Part shown: positions 35,146-49,916 of the stretch, piece after piece
How the letters are laid out: the number at the start of each line of letters is the position of its first letter
Numbering within the stretch: position 1 is the stretch's first letter
Source of the DNA: Mycobacterium noviomagense
GTDB lineage: Bacteria; Actinomycetota; Actinomycetes; Mycobacteriales; Mycobacteriaceae
Direction of reading: 5' to 3'
NCBI RefSeq assembly: GCF_010731635.1
Contig: NZ_AP022583.1
Span: 1,798,001 to 1,862,000, forward strand
Length of the DNA: 64,000 nucleotides
Position numbers and translations under genes: made by a program
The notes under the pieces: generated by a model
Seen by the model: the letters and a program-made list of their open reading frames with translations, nothing else
Told to the model about the DNA's origin: nothing
Databases searched by the model: none

Positions 35146-36290
35146 ATGGGAATGTCGCAGCTGGTGGTCACGGCCGTACTGGTCGAGGGGCGAAGTAAAA
35201 GTGAGGTTGCGCGCGACTACGGGGTTTCTCGACGGTGGGTGATCACCCTCGTCGAGCGCTACCTCGCCGAGGGCGATGCGGGCCTGCAACCACGCCCACG
35301 CAGGCCGCTTCATAGTCCCAACCGCACCGGCAAAGACATCGAAGACTCGATTGTCGCGTTACGCAAAGAACTGGAACGCGATGGGCATGAGGCCGGCGCG
35401 GCGACGATCGCGTTTCACCTTCAGCAACGCCACGGTGTCAGCCCCGCGGTGTCGACGATCTGGCGGATCCTGTCAGCCCGCGGCTTTGTCACCCCTCAAC
35501 CGCACAAACGCCCCAAAAGCAGCTATATCCGCTTCCAGGCCGAGCAACCCAACGAACGCTGGCAATCCGACATCACCCACTGGCAACTAGCCGACCGCAC
35601 TGACGTTGAGATCCTCAACATCCTCGACGATCACTCCCGGCTATGCGTGGGCAGCGACGCCCGACTGGTGTTCAAGGCCCGCGACATCAACAACAGCTTC
35701 GACCAAGCCGTTGCCGCCTACGGCAATCCGGCCAGCCTGCTTAGCGACAACGGCGCGGTTTTCACCGGCCGCTACCGCGGCACCGGTCGCGTCGCCCTAG
35801 AAGTCACCCTGCATGCCCGCGGCATCAGCTTTCGCCACTGCCGCCCCTACATCCACAGACCTGCGGCAAGATCGAACGCTTCCACCAAACCCTCAAAAAG
35901 TGGCTCGCCCATCAGCCCCGAGCCACAACCCTCACCGAACTACAAACCCAGCTCGACACCTTCCGCGCCTACTACAACACCGTGCGCCCACACCGCGCAC
36001 TAGGACGCCGCACCCCGCAGCAGGCTCACGCGACCCAAAGCAACTCCGACCGGCAGCCCACTGCACGCCGGCAACTACCGCATTCGCCACGACCGCATCG
36101 ACAGCAACGGCAAGCTCACCATGCGCCACAACAGCCGCCTACACCACATAGGAGCCGCAGACACGCCGGCACTAACGTCTTGGTCCCAATTCACGACCGA
36201 CACATCCGGGTCGCGACCACCGACGGAAAACTACTGCGCGAGCTTCACCTCGACCCGACCAAGGACTACCAACCACAACCAAAACCGTGA
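35146..36290 (+). pseudogene. IS481-family DDE transposase, frameshifted
   Basis: Starts at the ATG 35146 with a helix-turn-helix (SKSEVARDYGVSRRWVITLV). The DDE core follows: first Asp in QSDITHWQL, later LLSDNGAVF. Near 35852 the frame is lost within HCRPY; the next frame gives HPQTCGKIERFHQTLKKWLA with the catalytic Glu. Around 36040 it returns to the first frame (GSPLHAGNYRIRHDR), and near 36155 it shifts again (RRHAGTNVLV). At least three single-base deletions make it inactive, unless they are sequencing errors. Length would be about 380 residues if intact. Confidence 0.8.
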
Positions 36291-36322
36291 ACGATGTCCC
36301 AAGACACATGTGCACGATGTCC
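36287..36322 (-). repeat. Right inverted repeat of the IS481-family element
   Basis: GTGAACGATGTCCCAAGACA is followed by a second GCACGATGTCCCGAGACA unit, the mirror of the left end's double arrangement. Confidence 0.65.
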
Positions 36323-36347
36323 CGAGACATCGCAACTGTGGAGCCTA

Positions 36348-36392
36348 GTGGAGCCTAGGGGATTCGAACCCCTGACTTCTGCTTTGCAAAGG
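36348..36392 (-). repeat. att-like duplicate of the tRNA-Ala 3' half
   Basis: 44 of 45 bases match 39556-39600 (single change at 36383). It covers the acceptor 3' strand, the T-arm and the anticodon-loop side, then diverges. It cannot fold as a full tRNA, so it is the displaced 3' end. Confidence 0.85.
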
Positions 36393-36558
36393 GGAACCTG
36401 GACCGTGGATCACGGACGTATCTGCGATCTGACCTGCGGGACACAGCAGAGTACTTCACAGCAGTGATGATCTGTAACTGTGGGCAGATTGTGGTCACCA
36501 TGTGGCCACTTTCACGCCGTGGAACCTAGTTGCGTCTGGCGCCGCACCGGGCGCCGTA

Positions 36559-37416
36559 TCACATTAAGGTGAGCTGTCTGGAATCGTCCCCATCGATACC
36601 ATCGATAGCCGCCTCGAGATGATTCCGGCTACGAATGACCTTGGCGCCGTTGTCTATCAAAAGCTTATTGCCGGCAGGGGCATCGAAAAGCTGGAGGGTC
36701 CACACGGTCTGACCGCGCTGTAGAGCGTATTCACCCGCGGCCAGTGTTCCACCGGTCTCACCTGCTTCTACGACCACGAGCGCTTGGCTCAAGCCGGAGA
36801 TCACGGTGTTGCGAACCATTGCACCGGAAGCGAACCATTTCTGATCGGGGGCGAACTGGGAAACCACCGCTACTCTTTGTGGGTCCCAGAGCTTTTGAAA
36901 CTCACCTCGCCGGATGCGGAATCGGTTGATGCCTTCGGGGAGCACGATGACAGTCGTGCCTCCGCTCGCGAGCGCTGCTGAATGAGCCGCCGAATCGACG
37001 CCCTTTGCGTATCCAGATACCACGGTGTATCCGCGACGAGACACCGCGTCTGCGCATGCATGTGCCGCGCGTAAACCTTCGGAACTCGCATGCCGTGAAC
37101 CGCACATGCCAATCGCGGGCTGTTCAAGCAATTCAAGTGGGCCTTTGACAAAAAGGGCGGCGGGCGCCTGCGGCGATAACGCGAGACGCTTTGGATAGCC
37201 GTCCTGGCCAAGAAGGACGGCATCGATTCCACTGTCCGTTAGCTCGGCGGCTTGATCCTCGACTCGCTGACGGTCTTCAGTCCCAAGCGCTTCGGTGACA
37301 TCTTCGAACGCTTGCATGCGAATTGCCCGCACCCGTGAGGCGATTGTCCGTTGCCCACCGCCGAATCTGGTCGCGGCTATCGCATACCGCAGCCGTGCCA
37401 GAGCATCGGTACCCAT
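36559..37416 (-). CDS. DprA/SLOG-family protein on the tRNA-Ala island
   Basis: 285 residues from the ATG at 37414-37416, chosen because a strong GGAGGTGA lies 5 bases upstream. It carries the DprA Rossmann (SLOG) fold: DGYPKRL and PAALFVKGPLELL, the nucleotide loop CGSRHAS, VVSGYAKGVDSAAHSAAL, TVIVLPEGI, then MVRNTVISGLSQALVVVEAG, TGGTLAAGEYAL and GNKLLIDNGAKVI. It lacks the C-terminal winged helix of competence DprA. Housekeeping DprA loads RecA on single-stranded DNA; this island copy is more likely part of an accessory system with the divergent phosphoribosyltransferase. Function inferred. Confidence 0.85.
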   Translation of the reverse strand: MGTDALARLRYAIAATRFGGGQRTIASRVRAIRMQAFEDVTEALGTEDRQRVEDQAAELTDSGIDAVLLGQDGYPKRLALSPQAPAALFVKGPLELLEQPAIGMCGSRHASSEGLRAAHACADAVSRRGYTVVSGYAKGVDSAAHSAALASGGTTVIVLPEGINRFRIRRGEFQKLWDPQRVAVVSQFAPDQKWFASGAMVRNTVISGLSQALVVVEAGETGGTLAAGEYALQRGQTVWTLQLFDAPAGNKLLIDNGAKVIRSRNHLEAAIDGIDGDDSRQLTLM

Positions 37417-37547
37417 CGCCTCACCTCCAGACATCCGCAATCTATAGAACGTTTGTTCGAATGCTGCCACGGGCCGGCGTGTCACATGCCCCATTTGTCG
37501 GAATTACCAGGGACGATATAGCACGAAAATACGTCCGAGCAGGGTAG

Positions 37548-38369
37548 ATGGTAATAAGAGATTTGTCCCAAAGCGGCCCCAGCAACCGGGGCGGCTCCTA
37601 CGTCACTGATTACAGCCACCAGCGGATGCCATCCGGCGGACACAGGTTGACAGTGACGGGTCCAGAAGACGCCATCAAACAAGTCATGCTGACGGATCAC
37701 AGCTACACGCGAAGTGGTGTTTTCATTAATGTTCACCATCTGGACGGTGCGGGCCCCGCTCCGACGGCTGGGACGTCTGCTCTCCTGGAGTTGCTGCGCG
37801 GTGCCGTGATTGTCCCTTGCGGAGATTCGGTCGACTTCGCCATAGCACTGGATTGGTACAACAAGATCGTTGACGACAAACTTGGTCCACATACGGATCT
37901 CGCTGATCTCGTACACCGTGCCAAGTATTGGTATCGGGCCGATCCCGAGAGGCAGCGGGTGCTCGGTCTAGCGATCGCCGAGGAGATAACCGAGTTCGTC
38001 GCGCATCACCCTCTCCTGAAGGACGTCGACGCGATTGCATCCGTACCAGGGCACGATGCAAAGGTGGCGAGCTTTGGCGCCCGTCTTGCTGCAACAGTTG
38101 CCCGTGACCGCGGCGGTGTCCCGATTGTGCGCTGCGAGTCGCTACAGGCATTCCGCGCGCCGGCCAAGACCATTCCGCCGGCGGATCGCGCAGCGGCACT
38201 TGAGGGCCAATTTCGTTGTCCCGTGGACATTTCAGGACAGCACGTGCTGATCGTCGATGACGTGTACACCAGCGGGGCAACGGCTGAGGAAACCGCGCGG
38301 GCGCTTCGCGCGGCTGGCGCGACAGCCGTAGCATGCCTGGCGGCCGTCCGAACAATGAAGTCGGGCTAG
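37548..38369 (+). CDS. ComF-like phosphoribosyltransferase on the tRNA-Ala island
   Basis: 273 residues. The C-terminal ~130 residues are a type I PRTase: the PRPP loop is VLIVDDVYTSGATAEETARA, preceded by DAIASVPGHDAKVASFG and a flexible loop region. The N-terminal 140 residues match no family I know (HRLTVTGPEDAIKQ; VHRAKYWYRADPERQ). It is divergent from the DprA-like gene (131 bp between starts) and its TAG stop is shared with the convergent small gene through CTAG at 38366-38369. The start ATG at 37548 has a weak ribosome site; ATG 37626 is an alternative. Substrate unknown. Confidence 0.82.
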   Translation: MVIRDLSQSGPSNRGGSYVTDYSHQRMPSGGHRLTVTGPEDAIKQVMLTDHSYTRSGVFINVHHLDGAGPAPTAGTSALLELLRGAVIVPCGDSVDFAIALDWYNKIVDDKLGPHTDLADLVHRAKYWYRADPERQRVLGLAIAEEITEFVAHHPLLKDVDAIASVPGHDAKVASFGARLAATVARDRGGVPIVRCESLQAFRAPAKTIPPADRAAALEGQFRCPVDISGQHVLIVDDVYTSGATAEETARALRAAGATAVACLAAVRTMKSG

Positions 38370-38683
38370 AACGCCCAGTCGTCGTCTTCCGGACGGGGCA
38401 CACCTGGAACACGCGCCTGGTCTAACATTTTTGCGGCACCGTCAGCCGCGATCCTGACGAGCGCCGAATCTGCATCGAGGCGCTCCGCAGATAGCTCTTG
38501 TGTGACACGGGCGAGTTCAAGTAGGTCCGTATCGGACCATGCGCGACCGAGTTCTGACAGCCGAGCTGCCGCCGCCGCCAGGGTCTCTTGCCAATCGGTC
38601 ACGACGACCTCGTTGACGAGGAAGGACTCGAGCACGTCACGGATGTCGACGATCGGCTCGAACAACAGGGCGGGTTCGCGCAT
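38366..38683 (-). CDS. Unknown 105-residue protein on the tRNA-Ala island
   Basis: Starts at the ATG 38681-38683 with AGGAA upstream (MREPALLFEPIVDIRDVLES). Helical and acidic: WQETLAAAAARLSELGRAWS then LLELARVTQELSAERLDADS, ending EDDDWAF. No membrane helix or known domain. It converges on the phosphoribosyltransferase, sharing the stop palindrome. Possibly a regulator or partner of the DprA/PRTase pair; not recognised. Confidence 0.6.
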   Translation of the reverse strand: MREPALLFEPIVDIRDVLESFLVNEVVVTDWQETLAAAAARLSELGRAWSDTDLLELARVTQELSAERLDADSALVRIAADGAAKMLDQARVPGVPRPEDDDWAF

Positions 38684-38772
38684 ACTCTGTTCCTAATGAA
38701 TATTTTTAGTGAGTATCTGGATGATATTGCCTAAATACAAAGCAGCGACTTAGGCGCGCCGAGCGAGGTGAT
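38684..38772. promoter_or_regulatory. AT-rich divergent intergenic region in the island
   Basis: 89 bp between two divergent starts. The segment around 38694-38745 (AATGAATATTTTTAGTGAG and following) is far more AT-rich than the rest of the window, consistent with promoters for both small genes and with foreign origin. Confidence 0.5.
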
Positions 38773-39105
38773 ATGTCGGATAAGCAGGGCGTACTGATCG
38801 ACGCGAACGCGCTTGCCTCGAGAACCGTTACCAAACCGGCTGCGTTCAGCTGGCCCTTCCCGGCCGACCGACGCCTCGACCAACTAGTCGAGATCGCAAA
38901 CGGCGCGGGTGCAAATGCCCGACGGAACGAACTAGCGGCCGCCATAATTGCAGCGGCGCCGACAGATCCAGACGAGCTGCTTCAGATGGTCATAGCCTGG
39001 CGTAAGTCTCGCGTCCGCGAGGTCGTGCTTGGGGTCGACGCTGCGGCGCAGGTTGTCGATATGCCCCGACACCCGCCTGGCCGACGGCGCGTTGATGCGG
39101 GCTAG
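38773..39105 (+). CDS. Unknown 110-residue protein on the tRNA-Ala island
   Basis: ATG at 38773 four bases after GAGGTG. Product MSDKQGVLIDANALASRTVT, then ANGAGANARRNELAAAIIAA and LLQMVIAWRKSRVREVV, helical with a basic, proline-rich end. Not recognised. The same frame continues after its TAG with coding-like text (RVDLFASFHAWLDVM), so the gene may be a truncated form of a longer one. Confidence 0.55.
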   Translation: MSDKQGVLIDANALASRTVTKPAAFSWPFPADRRLDQLVEIANGAGANARRNELAAAIIAAAPTDPDELLQMVIAWRKSRVREVVLGVDAAAQVVDMPRHPPGRRRVDAG

Positions 39106-39475
39106 CCGCGGGAAGCGCCGAACAGGTATGGGCGCGCCGCGGTTCCGCGGCATAGCGTCAGCCCGCAGCGCGTCGACCTCTTCGCTTCTTTCCATGCCTG
39201 GTTGGACGTGATGCGACTGCCAAGGGTTCCAAATGGTGCCGAGCTGAGGGGCTCAACCCCGACGACCCCGCCGTCATCATGGCGATAGACCTTGTCCGAT
39301 GGGAACTTCGCTCATCTCGAATAACCGCGCGGACACAGAGTTGACCGCGCTTCGATTTATCGGAACTTGACCGCGACGGCGATAGCGTGGCCTGCGAATA
39401 ATGTGTCATGCCCTTTAGGACGACGGAGTGCCTTGCGCAGAGTTGGTTCGACAACATAGTTGGCGCAACGAATAG
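39106..39475. other. Decayed coding-like sequence at the island end
   Basis: No intact gene. One plus-strand frame reads RVDLFASFHAWLDVM near 39157-39215. The next frame then reads ATAKGSKWCRAEGLNPDDPA and IMAIDLVRWELRSSRITART up to a TGA near 39330. The two pieces look like one frameshifted small protein. Beyond that nothing is recognised. Confidence 0.4.
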
Positions 39476-39499
39476 AAAAACCCCGGCCGATGGCCGGGG
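39476..39499 (-). terminator. Intrinsic terminator after the tRNA-Ile/tRNA-Ala unit
   Basis: Minus strand: an 8-bp stem CCCCGGCC with loop ATC pairs with GGCCGGGG, followed by TTTTT (plus-strand AAAAA at 39476-39480). It lies 58 bp beyond the tRNA-Ala 3' end and should stop its transcript before the island. It lies on the island side of the att duplication. Confidence 0.85.
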
Positions 39500-39504
39500 A
39501 ATCT

Positions 39505-39548
39505 GTAACCAATGACGCGACTCATGTGTAACCCATGACTCGACTCAT
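39505..39548 (-). repeat. Tandem 21-bp repeat, possible solo insertion-sequence end
   Basis: GTAACCAATGACGCGACTCAT and GTAACCCATGACTCGACTCAT (two mismatches, 23-bp period). Doubled terminal motifs of this kind also form the ends of the IS481-type element at 35088. The unit stops about 10 bp before the tRNA-Ala, whose CCTAGG contains the IS481 target CTAG. Confidence 0.45.
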
Positions 39549-39556
39549 CACAATTG

Positions 39557-39629
39557 TGGAGCCTAGGGGATTCGAACCCCTGACTTCTGCCTTGCAAAGG
39601 CAGCGCTCTACCAACTGAGCTAAGGCCCC
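39557..39629 (-). tRNA. alaT: tRNA-Ala (TGC anticodon)
   Basis: 73 nt on the minus strand. Acceptor stem GGGGCCT with AGGCTCC (one G-U), discriminator A at 39557. D-arm AGCTCAGTTGGTAGAGC. Anticodon stem CTGCC/GGCAG with loop TTTGCAA, anticodon TGC. T-arm CAGGGGTTCGAATCCCCT. Its 3' half is duplicated at 36348, so it is an integration target. Transcribed after tRNA-Ile, 139 bp upstream. Confidence 0.97.
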
Positions 39630-39768
39630 GGGTGGTGACCCGTGGTGTGGTCAGCGGCCACATGCCATACCTCGACGCGGCGTCGGGATCGCATCACCCC
39701 CGCCACCACCGTGATCGCGGCGAGCAGCACCGCAAGTCGTACGGCGCGTCGGGATGAACACATGGTGG

Positions 39769-39842
39769 TGGGCCTAGGAGGACTCGAACCTCCGACCTCT
39801 TCGTTATCAGCGAAGCGCTCTAACCGCCTGAGCTATAGGCCC
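39769..39842 (-). tRNA. ileT: tRNA-Ile (GAT anticodon)
   Basis: 74 nt on the minus strand. Acceptor GGGCCTA pairs with TAGGCCC, discriminator A at 39769. Anticodon stem CTTCG/CGAAG, loop CTGATAA with anticodon GAT. T-arm CGGAGGTTCGAGTCCTCC. The order gyrA, DUF3566 gene, tRNA-Ile, tRNA-Ala is the conserved mycobacterial arrangement. Confidence 0.97.
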
Positions 39843-39899
39843 GTACTGACGTGCGGCCGAGCGACGAGATTACCGCAATCGCCGCCCACTCCCCAAAAC

Positions 39900-40820
39900 C
39901 TAATCCCGGTCTGCCAGCGTCACCTCGATGCCGCCGATCAGGTCCGTGGTGAGGTTGTAGATGAAAGCGCCGATGGTGGCCCCCGCTGTCAGCAGCACGA
40001 TGTTGACCAGTCCGATCAGTACCGCGCCGCCGAAGATCGTGCCGCTGGACACCAGCTCGCCGGTACTGCCGCCGTTGGCGTTGGTGAGCAGGTCGCCGAC
40101 ATTGCTGTTGAGCTTGCTCCACACACCCATGCCGCCCAGCACCAGGTAGAGGAACGCCACCGCGATCATCCAGACAAAGAACAGCGCCACCGACAGCACC
40201 AGCGACACCTTCAACGTGCTCCAGGGATCGATGCGGCGGATCTGCATGCTGGCCCGGACCGGCCCGCGGGCTCGGCGGGCCACTTGCAGGCGTGGCTCTG
40301 CTGCGGTGGACCGGCTCGACGCCGGTGGGTTGGCGGTGTCTGTCGGGTGATCCGAGGCGGGTTGGCGCTGCGCCGGCCGGGGAGCCGGCCTGGACAGGTC
40401 GGGCAGCTCGCTGGCATACGCGTCGGCATGGCGCCCGTCGCCGCGCGCCGGCGCGTGTTCGGCATCGTGCTCGGGGGCGCTCGTGTGCTCCGGCCGAGCT
40501 GGCGCGGCGTCGGCCCGCTTCTGGGTGAATGCGGCCGGCGCGGCGGTGCCCGTAATGAAGCGGTTCACGCGACCTTCGACCGTGCCTGAATGCCCGCCGG
40601 AGCGTGGTTCGGACGACGCCGAGGTTTCGGGCGTCGAACGTTGCGGCGGACGGGGCCGGTCGGGCCGACGCTGCCACGGCGGCACGTTGCCAGTGTCGGT
40701 GGCGTGGCCGGGGGCCGGTCGGGGCGCGGATCGGTGTGCGCCGCTGTGCTCAGGTGAACCATTGCGGTCGCCCGGGTTTTCGCCGGGCCCGGAGTGTCCC
40801 GGCTCGTTCGGTGAAGTCAC
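39900..40820 (-). CDS. DUF3566 membrane protein (Rv0007-like)
   Basis: 306 residues, close to Rv0007 (304). The first two thirds are disordered, rich in Pro, Arg, His and Ser. The last 110 residues are the DUF3566 domain with two membrane helices ([19 protein letters not shown] and [19 protein letters not shown]) around an [11 protein letters not shown] motif. Always follows gyrA in mycobacteria; thought to be a membrane accessory of division or of DNA gyrase regulation, unproven. Confidence 0.88.
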   Translation of the reverse strand: MTSPNEPGHSGPGENPGDRNGSPEHSGAHRSAPRPAPGHATDTGNVPPWQRRPDRPRPPQRSTPETSASSEPRSGGHSGTVEGRVNRFITGTAAPAAFTQKRADAAPARPEHTSAPEHDAEHAPARGDGRHADAYASELPDLSRPAPRPAQRQPASDHPTDTANPPASSRSTAAEPRLQVARRARGPVRASMQIRRIDPWSTLKVSLVLSVALFFVWMIAVAFLYLVLGGMGVWSKLNSNVGDLLTNANGGSTGELVSSGTIFGGAVLIGLVNIVLLTAGATIGAFIYNLTTDLIGGIEVTLADRD

Positions 40821-40954
40821 CCCCGGCTCCTTACGTCTACACCCGGGCCGCCCGGGCGGTGGTGGCGGTCGCTTACGTGCCGGGTTGAGTGGGACTGCCC
40901 GGCTCTGGCCCCGCTAGCGGGGAATACCCACCTCGGGGATCGTATCGTCACAGC

Positions 40955-44713
<3,759 letters not shown>

Positions 44714-44750
44714 CTATTCCTCGTTCACCGATAGGGCTGGCCCCGGCCGC

Positions 44751-46820
<2,070 letters not shown>

Positions 46821-47013
46821 TCACCGCAGCAGCATCGTGGCTCCAGTCTACCGTTACCGGCCGACAGCACCGATTTTCCCGGGGCGTTTCTACCTATCTG
46901 GCCGCGCCGTGTGTTCGCCATCGCGAGTACAGCCGCGTCCTGACGCTCGTGAGGGCGATCACCCTGCTTCTAGCGGCTCTCAGCCCATCATTTTCGGACC
47001 GCCGACGCTTGCC

Positions 47014-47562
47014 TCAGCCGTAGGTGTCGCGCGGGCCTCGGCCGGCGATGTGCAGCGGTCCCTTCCGCCATGACGGCGCCGCCGGTCCCGAAATTTTGAG
47101 CGTGGTCACTACGCCGTCGCCGACCGCGGCAGCGATCTTCGCCAGAAGTTGGGCTTGGATGATCCGCAACTGGGTGGCCCAGGCGGTCGATTCCGCTGAG
47201 ACCTTCAAGACGCCGTCGCTCAGCCCGGTGGGGGTGGCGTGCTCGGCGATCTGTTGGCCCACCACTGATGCCCACTGCCCAAGCACCGTGCCTTCGGCCA
47301 CCCGCGACGACCAGCCCCGCTTTTTCGCCACATCCCGCGCTACCCGACCGAGTGGCTGCGGGTCCCGACGATCGGGGCCGGGCCCCGACCAACTTCGTCG
47401 GCTCCCGGCACCGGCCACCCTGCGCGGAGTCGGCACTGAACGCCCGCGCCCCACATCATGGCCGCGCAGCCGCGCCGCTTCCCGGGCTTCCTCGAGCGTG
47501 CGCCGCACCAAGTCCAGATCGGCGGGCCGAACCGGCTCGAGTTCATTGTCATTGTCGGTCAT
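47014..47562 (-). CDS. dciA: DciA-like helicase-loader protein (Rv0004)
   Basis: 182 residues from the ATG at 47560-47562, which overlaps the recF stop (ATGA). A basic N-terminal part precedes the DciA/DUF721 KH-like fold: [20 protein letters not shown], then [20 protein letters not shown]. DciA interacts with the replicative helicase DnaB in bacteria lacking DnaC/DnaI and is needed for initiation. The family and the dnaA-dnaN-recF-dciA-gyrB order support the name. Confidence 0.9.
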   Translation of the reverse strand: MTDNDNELEPVRPADLDLVRRTLEEAREAARLRGHDVGRGRSVPTPRRVAGAGSRRSWSGPGPDRRDPQPLGRVARDVAKKRGWSSRVAEGTVLGQWASVVGQQIAEHATPTGLSDGVLKVSAESTAWATQLRIIQAQLLAKIAAAVGDGVVTTLKISGPAAPSWRKGPLHIAGRGPRDTYG

Positions 47563-48707
47563 GTCTGCACCACCGAGACTCGTCCACTGTCGTCGTCGCG
47601 CAACTGGATCGCCACCTGCCGGGCATCCCACCCCGCCGGGATGTCGTCGGCCACCGCAGCGGTCACCAACACCTGCTCGGCCGACGCCGCGGCGGTTGCC
47701 AATGCCCGACGCCGCGCGGTGTCGAGTTCGGCGAACACGTCGTCAAGCAACAACACCGGGTCGCTACCCTCGCCGCGCAACAATTCGTAGGCCGCAAGGC
47801 GCAACGCCAATGCCAACGACCACGCTTCTCCGTGGCTGGCAAAACCCTTGGCCGGCTGGTCACCGAGTTGTAACTCCAAGTCGTCACGATGCGGGCCCAC
47901 CAAACACACGCCGCGTTCCAGCTCAGCATTTCGCCGCTGCGCCAACGCCGACAGCAACGCAGCTTCCAGAAAGCCGGAGTCTACTTGTCCGTCCACGCCC
48001 AGATCTACGCTGGCGCGATAACCGATCGAGGCGGCTTTGGGCCCCGGCGCCAACAGCTGGTAGGTCTTCGCAACTTCGGGAACTAGTTCGTTGACCAGGT
48101 CGATGCGTGCGGCCATCAGCTCGGCGCCGTGCGCGGCCAGTCGACCGTCCCAAACATCAAGTGTCTCCAGTACGCCCGGATCGCCGCGTTGTCGAGCACC
48201 ACTCGCCGTCTTCAGCAGCGCGGTGCGCTGGCGCAGCACCTTGTCATAGTCCGCGCGCACCGCCGCGATCCGCGGCCGGCGCAACGTCGCCAGGTCATCA
48301 AGGTAGCGACGACGATCCATCGGGTCCCCCCGCACCAACGCCAGATCCTCGGGGGCGAACAACACCACGCGTAACACCCCGACCACTTCCCGGGTGCTGC
48401 GCACCGGCGACCGGTTCAACCGCGCCTTGTTGGCCCGCCCGGACGCGATCTCCACGTCGACCGCACATTCGCGGCCCTCGTTGACCACTATCGTCGAGAT
48501 CACTGCTCGAGGCGCACCACTTCGCACCAGCGGGGCGTCCGTGGCTACCCGGTGCGAAGCCAACGTCGACGAATACCACAGCGCCTCAATGAGATTCGTC
48601 TTGCCATACCCGTTGGGACCGACAAAAACTGTGCGCCCCGGCTGCAATTCCAGCTCCGCGCGGGCCCACGACCGGAAGTCGCGCAATCCCAAATACCGGA
48701 CGAACAC
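47559..48707 (-). CDS. recF: RecF, recombination mediator ATPase
   Basis: 382 residues. An SMC-like ABC ATPase: Walker A in [16 protein letters not shown], signature motif in [17 protein letters not shown], Walker B in [13 protein letters not shown]. The N-terminus [14 protein letters not shown] is typical. It loads RecA at gaps with RecO and RecR. Start 9 bp after the dnaN stop. Confidence 0.96.
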   Translation of the reverse strand: MFVRYLGLRDFRSWARAELELQPGRTVFVGPNGYGKTNLIEALWYSSTLASHRVATDAPLVRSGAPRAVISTIVVNEGRECAVDVEIASGRANKARLNRSPVRSTREVVGVLRVVLFAPEDLALVRGDPMDRRRYLDDLATLRRPRIAAVRADYDKVLRQRTALLKTASGARQRGDPGVLETLDVWDGRLAAHGAELMAARIDLVNELVPEVAKTYQLLAPGPKAASIGYRASVDLGVDGQVDSGFLEAALLSALAQRRNAELERGVCLVGPHRDDLELQLGDQPAKGFASHGEAWSLALALRLAAYELLRGEGSDPVLLLDDVFAELDTARRRALATAAASAEQVLVTAAVADDIPAGWDARQVAIQLRDDDSGRVSVVQT

Positions 48708-48716
48708 TGCTGTGTA

Positions 48717-49916
48717 CTACCCCGGCAGGCGCACAGGCATTAACAGATAGACGTATTGGCTCTGGACAGCGGGGTAGGGGCCAGAGCCTTCCGGGTGGGG
48801 GTCGTCATCGGATGCCGGACGCAACACCGCGGGTCGACTCGGCGTGGTAAAGCCGAACGACACTCGCTCCGAATGCAGCGAACCCAGCCCGTCGGTCAAA
48901 TACGTCGGGTTGAACGCAATGGTCAGCGGGTCACCGGCGAACTCGACCGCCAAGTCCTCTTCCGCGCGACCGACATCGTCGGCGCCGGCAGACAGCCGCA
49001 GCAGCCCGTCGGCGAATTCCATCCGGATTTGTGCTCCGCGCTCAGCCACTAACGCAACGCGCTTGATCGCTTCGGTCAATTCGGCCACCCCAACGGTGGC
49101 CACGGCAGTGTGCTCGGCCGGAAGCAATTGCCGAAACTTGGGAAACTCCGCGTCAAGCAAGCGGGTGGTGCTGCGCTTGCCGTTGCCGCTGATACCCAAC
49201 AGGCCGTCTCTTCCGACTCCGGACCCGGCGCCTAACGACAGCCGTACCTCCGAGCCGTCGGGGCTGGCCTTGGCTGCTTCGGCCAGCGTCTTGGCCGGCA
49301 CGAGTACCGCCGCCTCGATATCGGGTGACACCGCCGACCAGGTCAGTTCACGCACCGCCAACCGGAACCGGTCGGTTGCGGCCAAAACCACTGTTTCGCC
49401 CGAAATCTCCACCCGGATACCGGTCAACATCGGCAACGTGTCGTCTCGGCCCGCCGCCACAGCAACTTGGCTGATCGCTTCGGCGAATACCTCAGACGGC
49501 AGCCTGCCGGTCTCCTCCGGCAGAGTCGGTAACGCGGGGTAGTCCTCGACAGCCATGGTCGGCAGCGAGAATCGGGCGCTTCCGCAGGTCAACGACACCC
49601 GAGTACCGTCCACATGAAAGTCGACCGGCCGGTCCGGCAAAGCGCGAGTGATGTCTGACAACAATCTTCCGGACACCAAAACCGTTCCCGGAGAGGCTAT
49701 TTCAGCGGCCACCCGGACTTCGGCGGAAACCTCGTAGTCGAAACCGGAGATCACCAGCCCGTCTTCGGATCCGGTCAGCAGTACTCCGGCAAGCACCGGC
49801 ACCGTCGGCCTGGTCGGCAGGTTCCGGGCCACCCACGCTACCGCTTCGGCGAAGTCGTCGCGCACCAAGCGAAACTTCAAGTCGTTGAGGCCTACCTTCG
49901 TCGTCGCCACATTCAT
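48717..49916 (-). CDS. dnaN: DNA polymerase III beta subunit (sliding clamp)
   Basis: 399 residues with the three-fold clamp domains. N-terminus [20 protein letters not shown]; mid-blocks [15 protein letters not shown] and [21 protein letters not shown]-terminal end [12 protein letters not shown]. It forms the dimeric ring tethering polymerase to DNA and is the griselimycin target in mycobacteria. Separated from dnaA by the 529-bp origin. Confidence 0.97.
   Translation of the reverse strand: MNVATTKVGLNDLKFRLVRDDFAEAVAWVARNLPTRPTVPVLAGVLLTGSEDGLVISGFDYEVSAEVRVAAEIASPGTVLVSGRLLSDITRALPDRPVDFHVDGTRVSLTCGSARFSLPTMAVEDYPALPTLPEETGRLPSEVFAEAISQVAVAAGRDDTLPMLTGIRVEISGETVVLAATDRFRLAVRELTWSAVSPDIEAAVLVPAKTLAEAAKASPDGSEVRLSLGAGSGVGRDGLLGISGNGKRSTTRLLDAEFPKFRQLLPAEHTAVATVGVAELTEAIKRVALVAERGAQIRMEFADGLLRLSAGADDVGRAEEDLAVEFAGDPLTIAFNPTYLTDGLGSLHSERVSFGFTTPSRPAVLRPASDDDPHPEGSGPYPAVQSQYVYLLMPVRLPG

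Larger units (their letters stand above)
35074..36339. mobile_element. IS481-family insertion sequence, degenerate
   Basis: About 1.27 kb with terminal inverted repeats (left end 35088-35123, right end about 36287-36322) built from two copies of a GGGACATCGTTCAC-like unit. It is flanked on both sides by GGAGCCTAG (35065-35073 and 36340-36348). That sequence contains CTAG, the preferred target of IS481-type elements, and is also the 3' end of tRNA-Ala. The single transposase gene is frameshifted. Confidence 0.75.
36348..39600. mobile_element. 3.2-kb tRNA-Ala island with DprA-like and PRTase genes
   Basis: DNA between a 45-bp copy of the tRNA-Ala 3' half (36348-36392) and the intact tRNA-Ala (same bases at 39556-39600), offset 3208 bp. 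This is the standard footprint of site-specific integration at a tRNA gene. Contents: dprA-like, phosphoribosyltransferase, two small unknown genes and degraded sequence. No integrase or excisionase is present, so the island is either a decayed remnant or was mobilised in trans. M. tuberculosis has nothing equivalent between cwsA and alaT (from memory). Confidence 0.7.

Noticed and set aside
36393..36558. Possible integrase 3' end next to the att copy
   Set aside because: Integrases usually end next to the tRNA-derived repeat, so both strands were read here. No tyrosine-recombinase motif (R..H..R..Y) could be found in any frame.
37126..37494. Extended dprA-like start at 37494
   Set aside because: The extra N-terminus (MGHVTRRPVAAFEQ) is not DprA-like. 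A near-perfect GGAGGTGA ribosome site precedes the ATG at 37416, so the shorter form was chosen.
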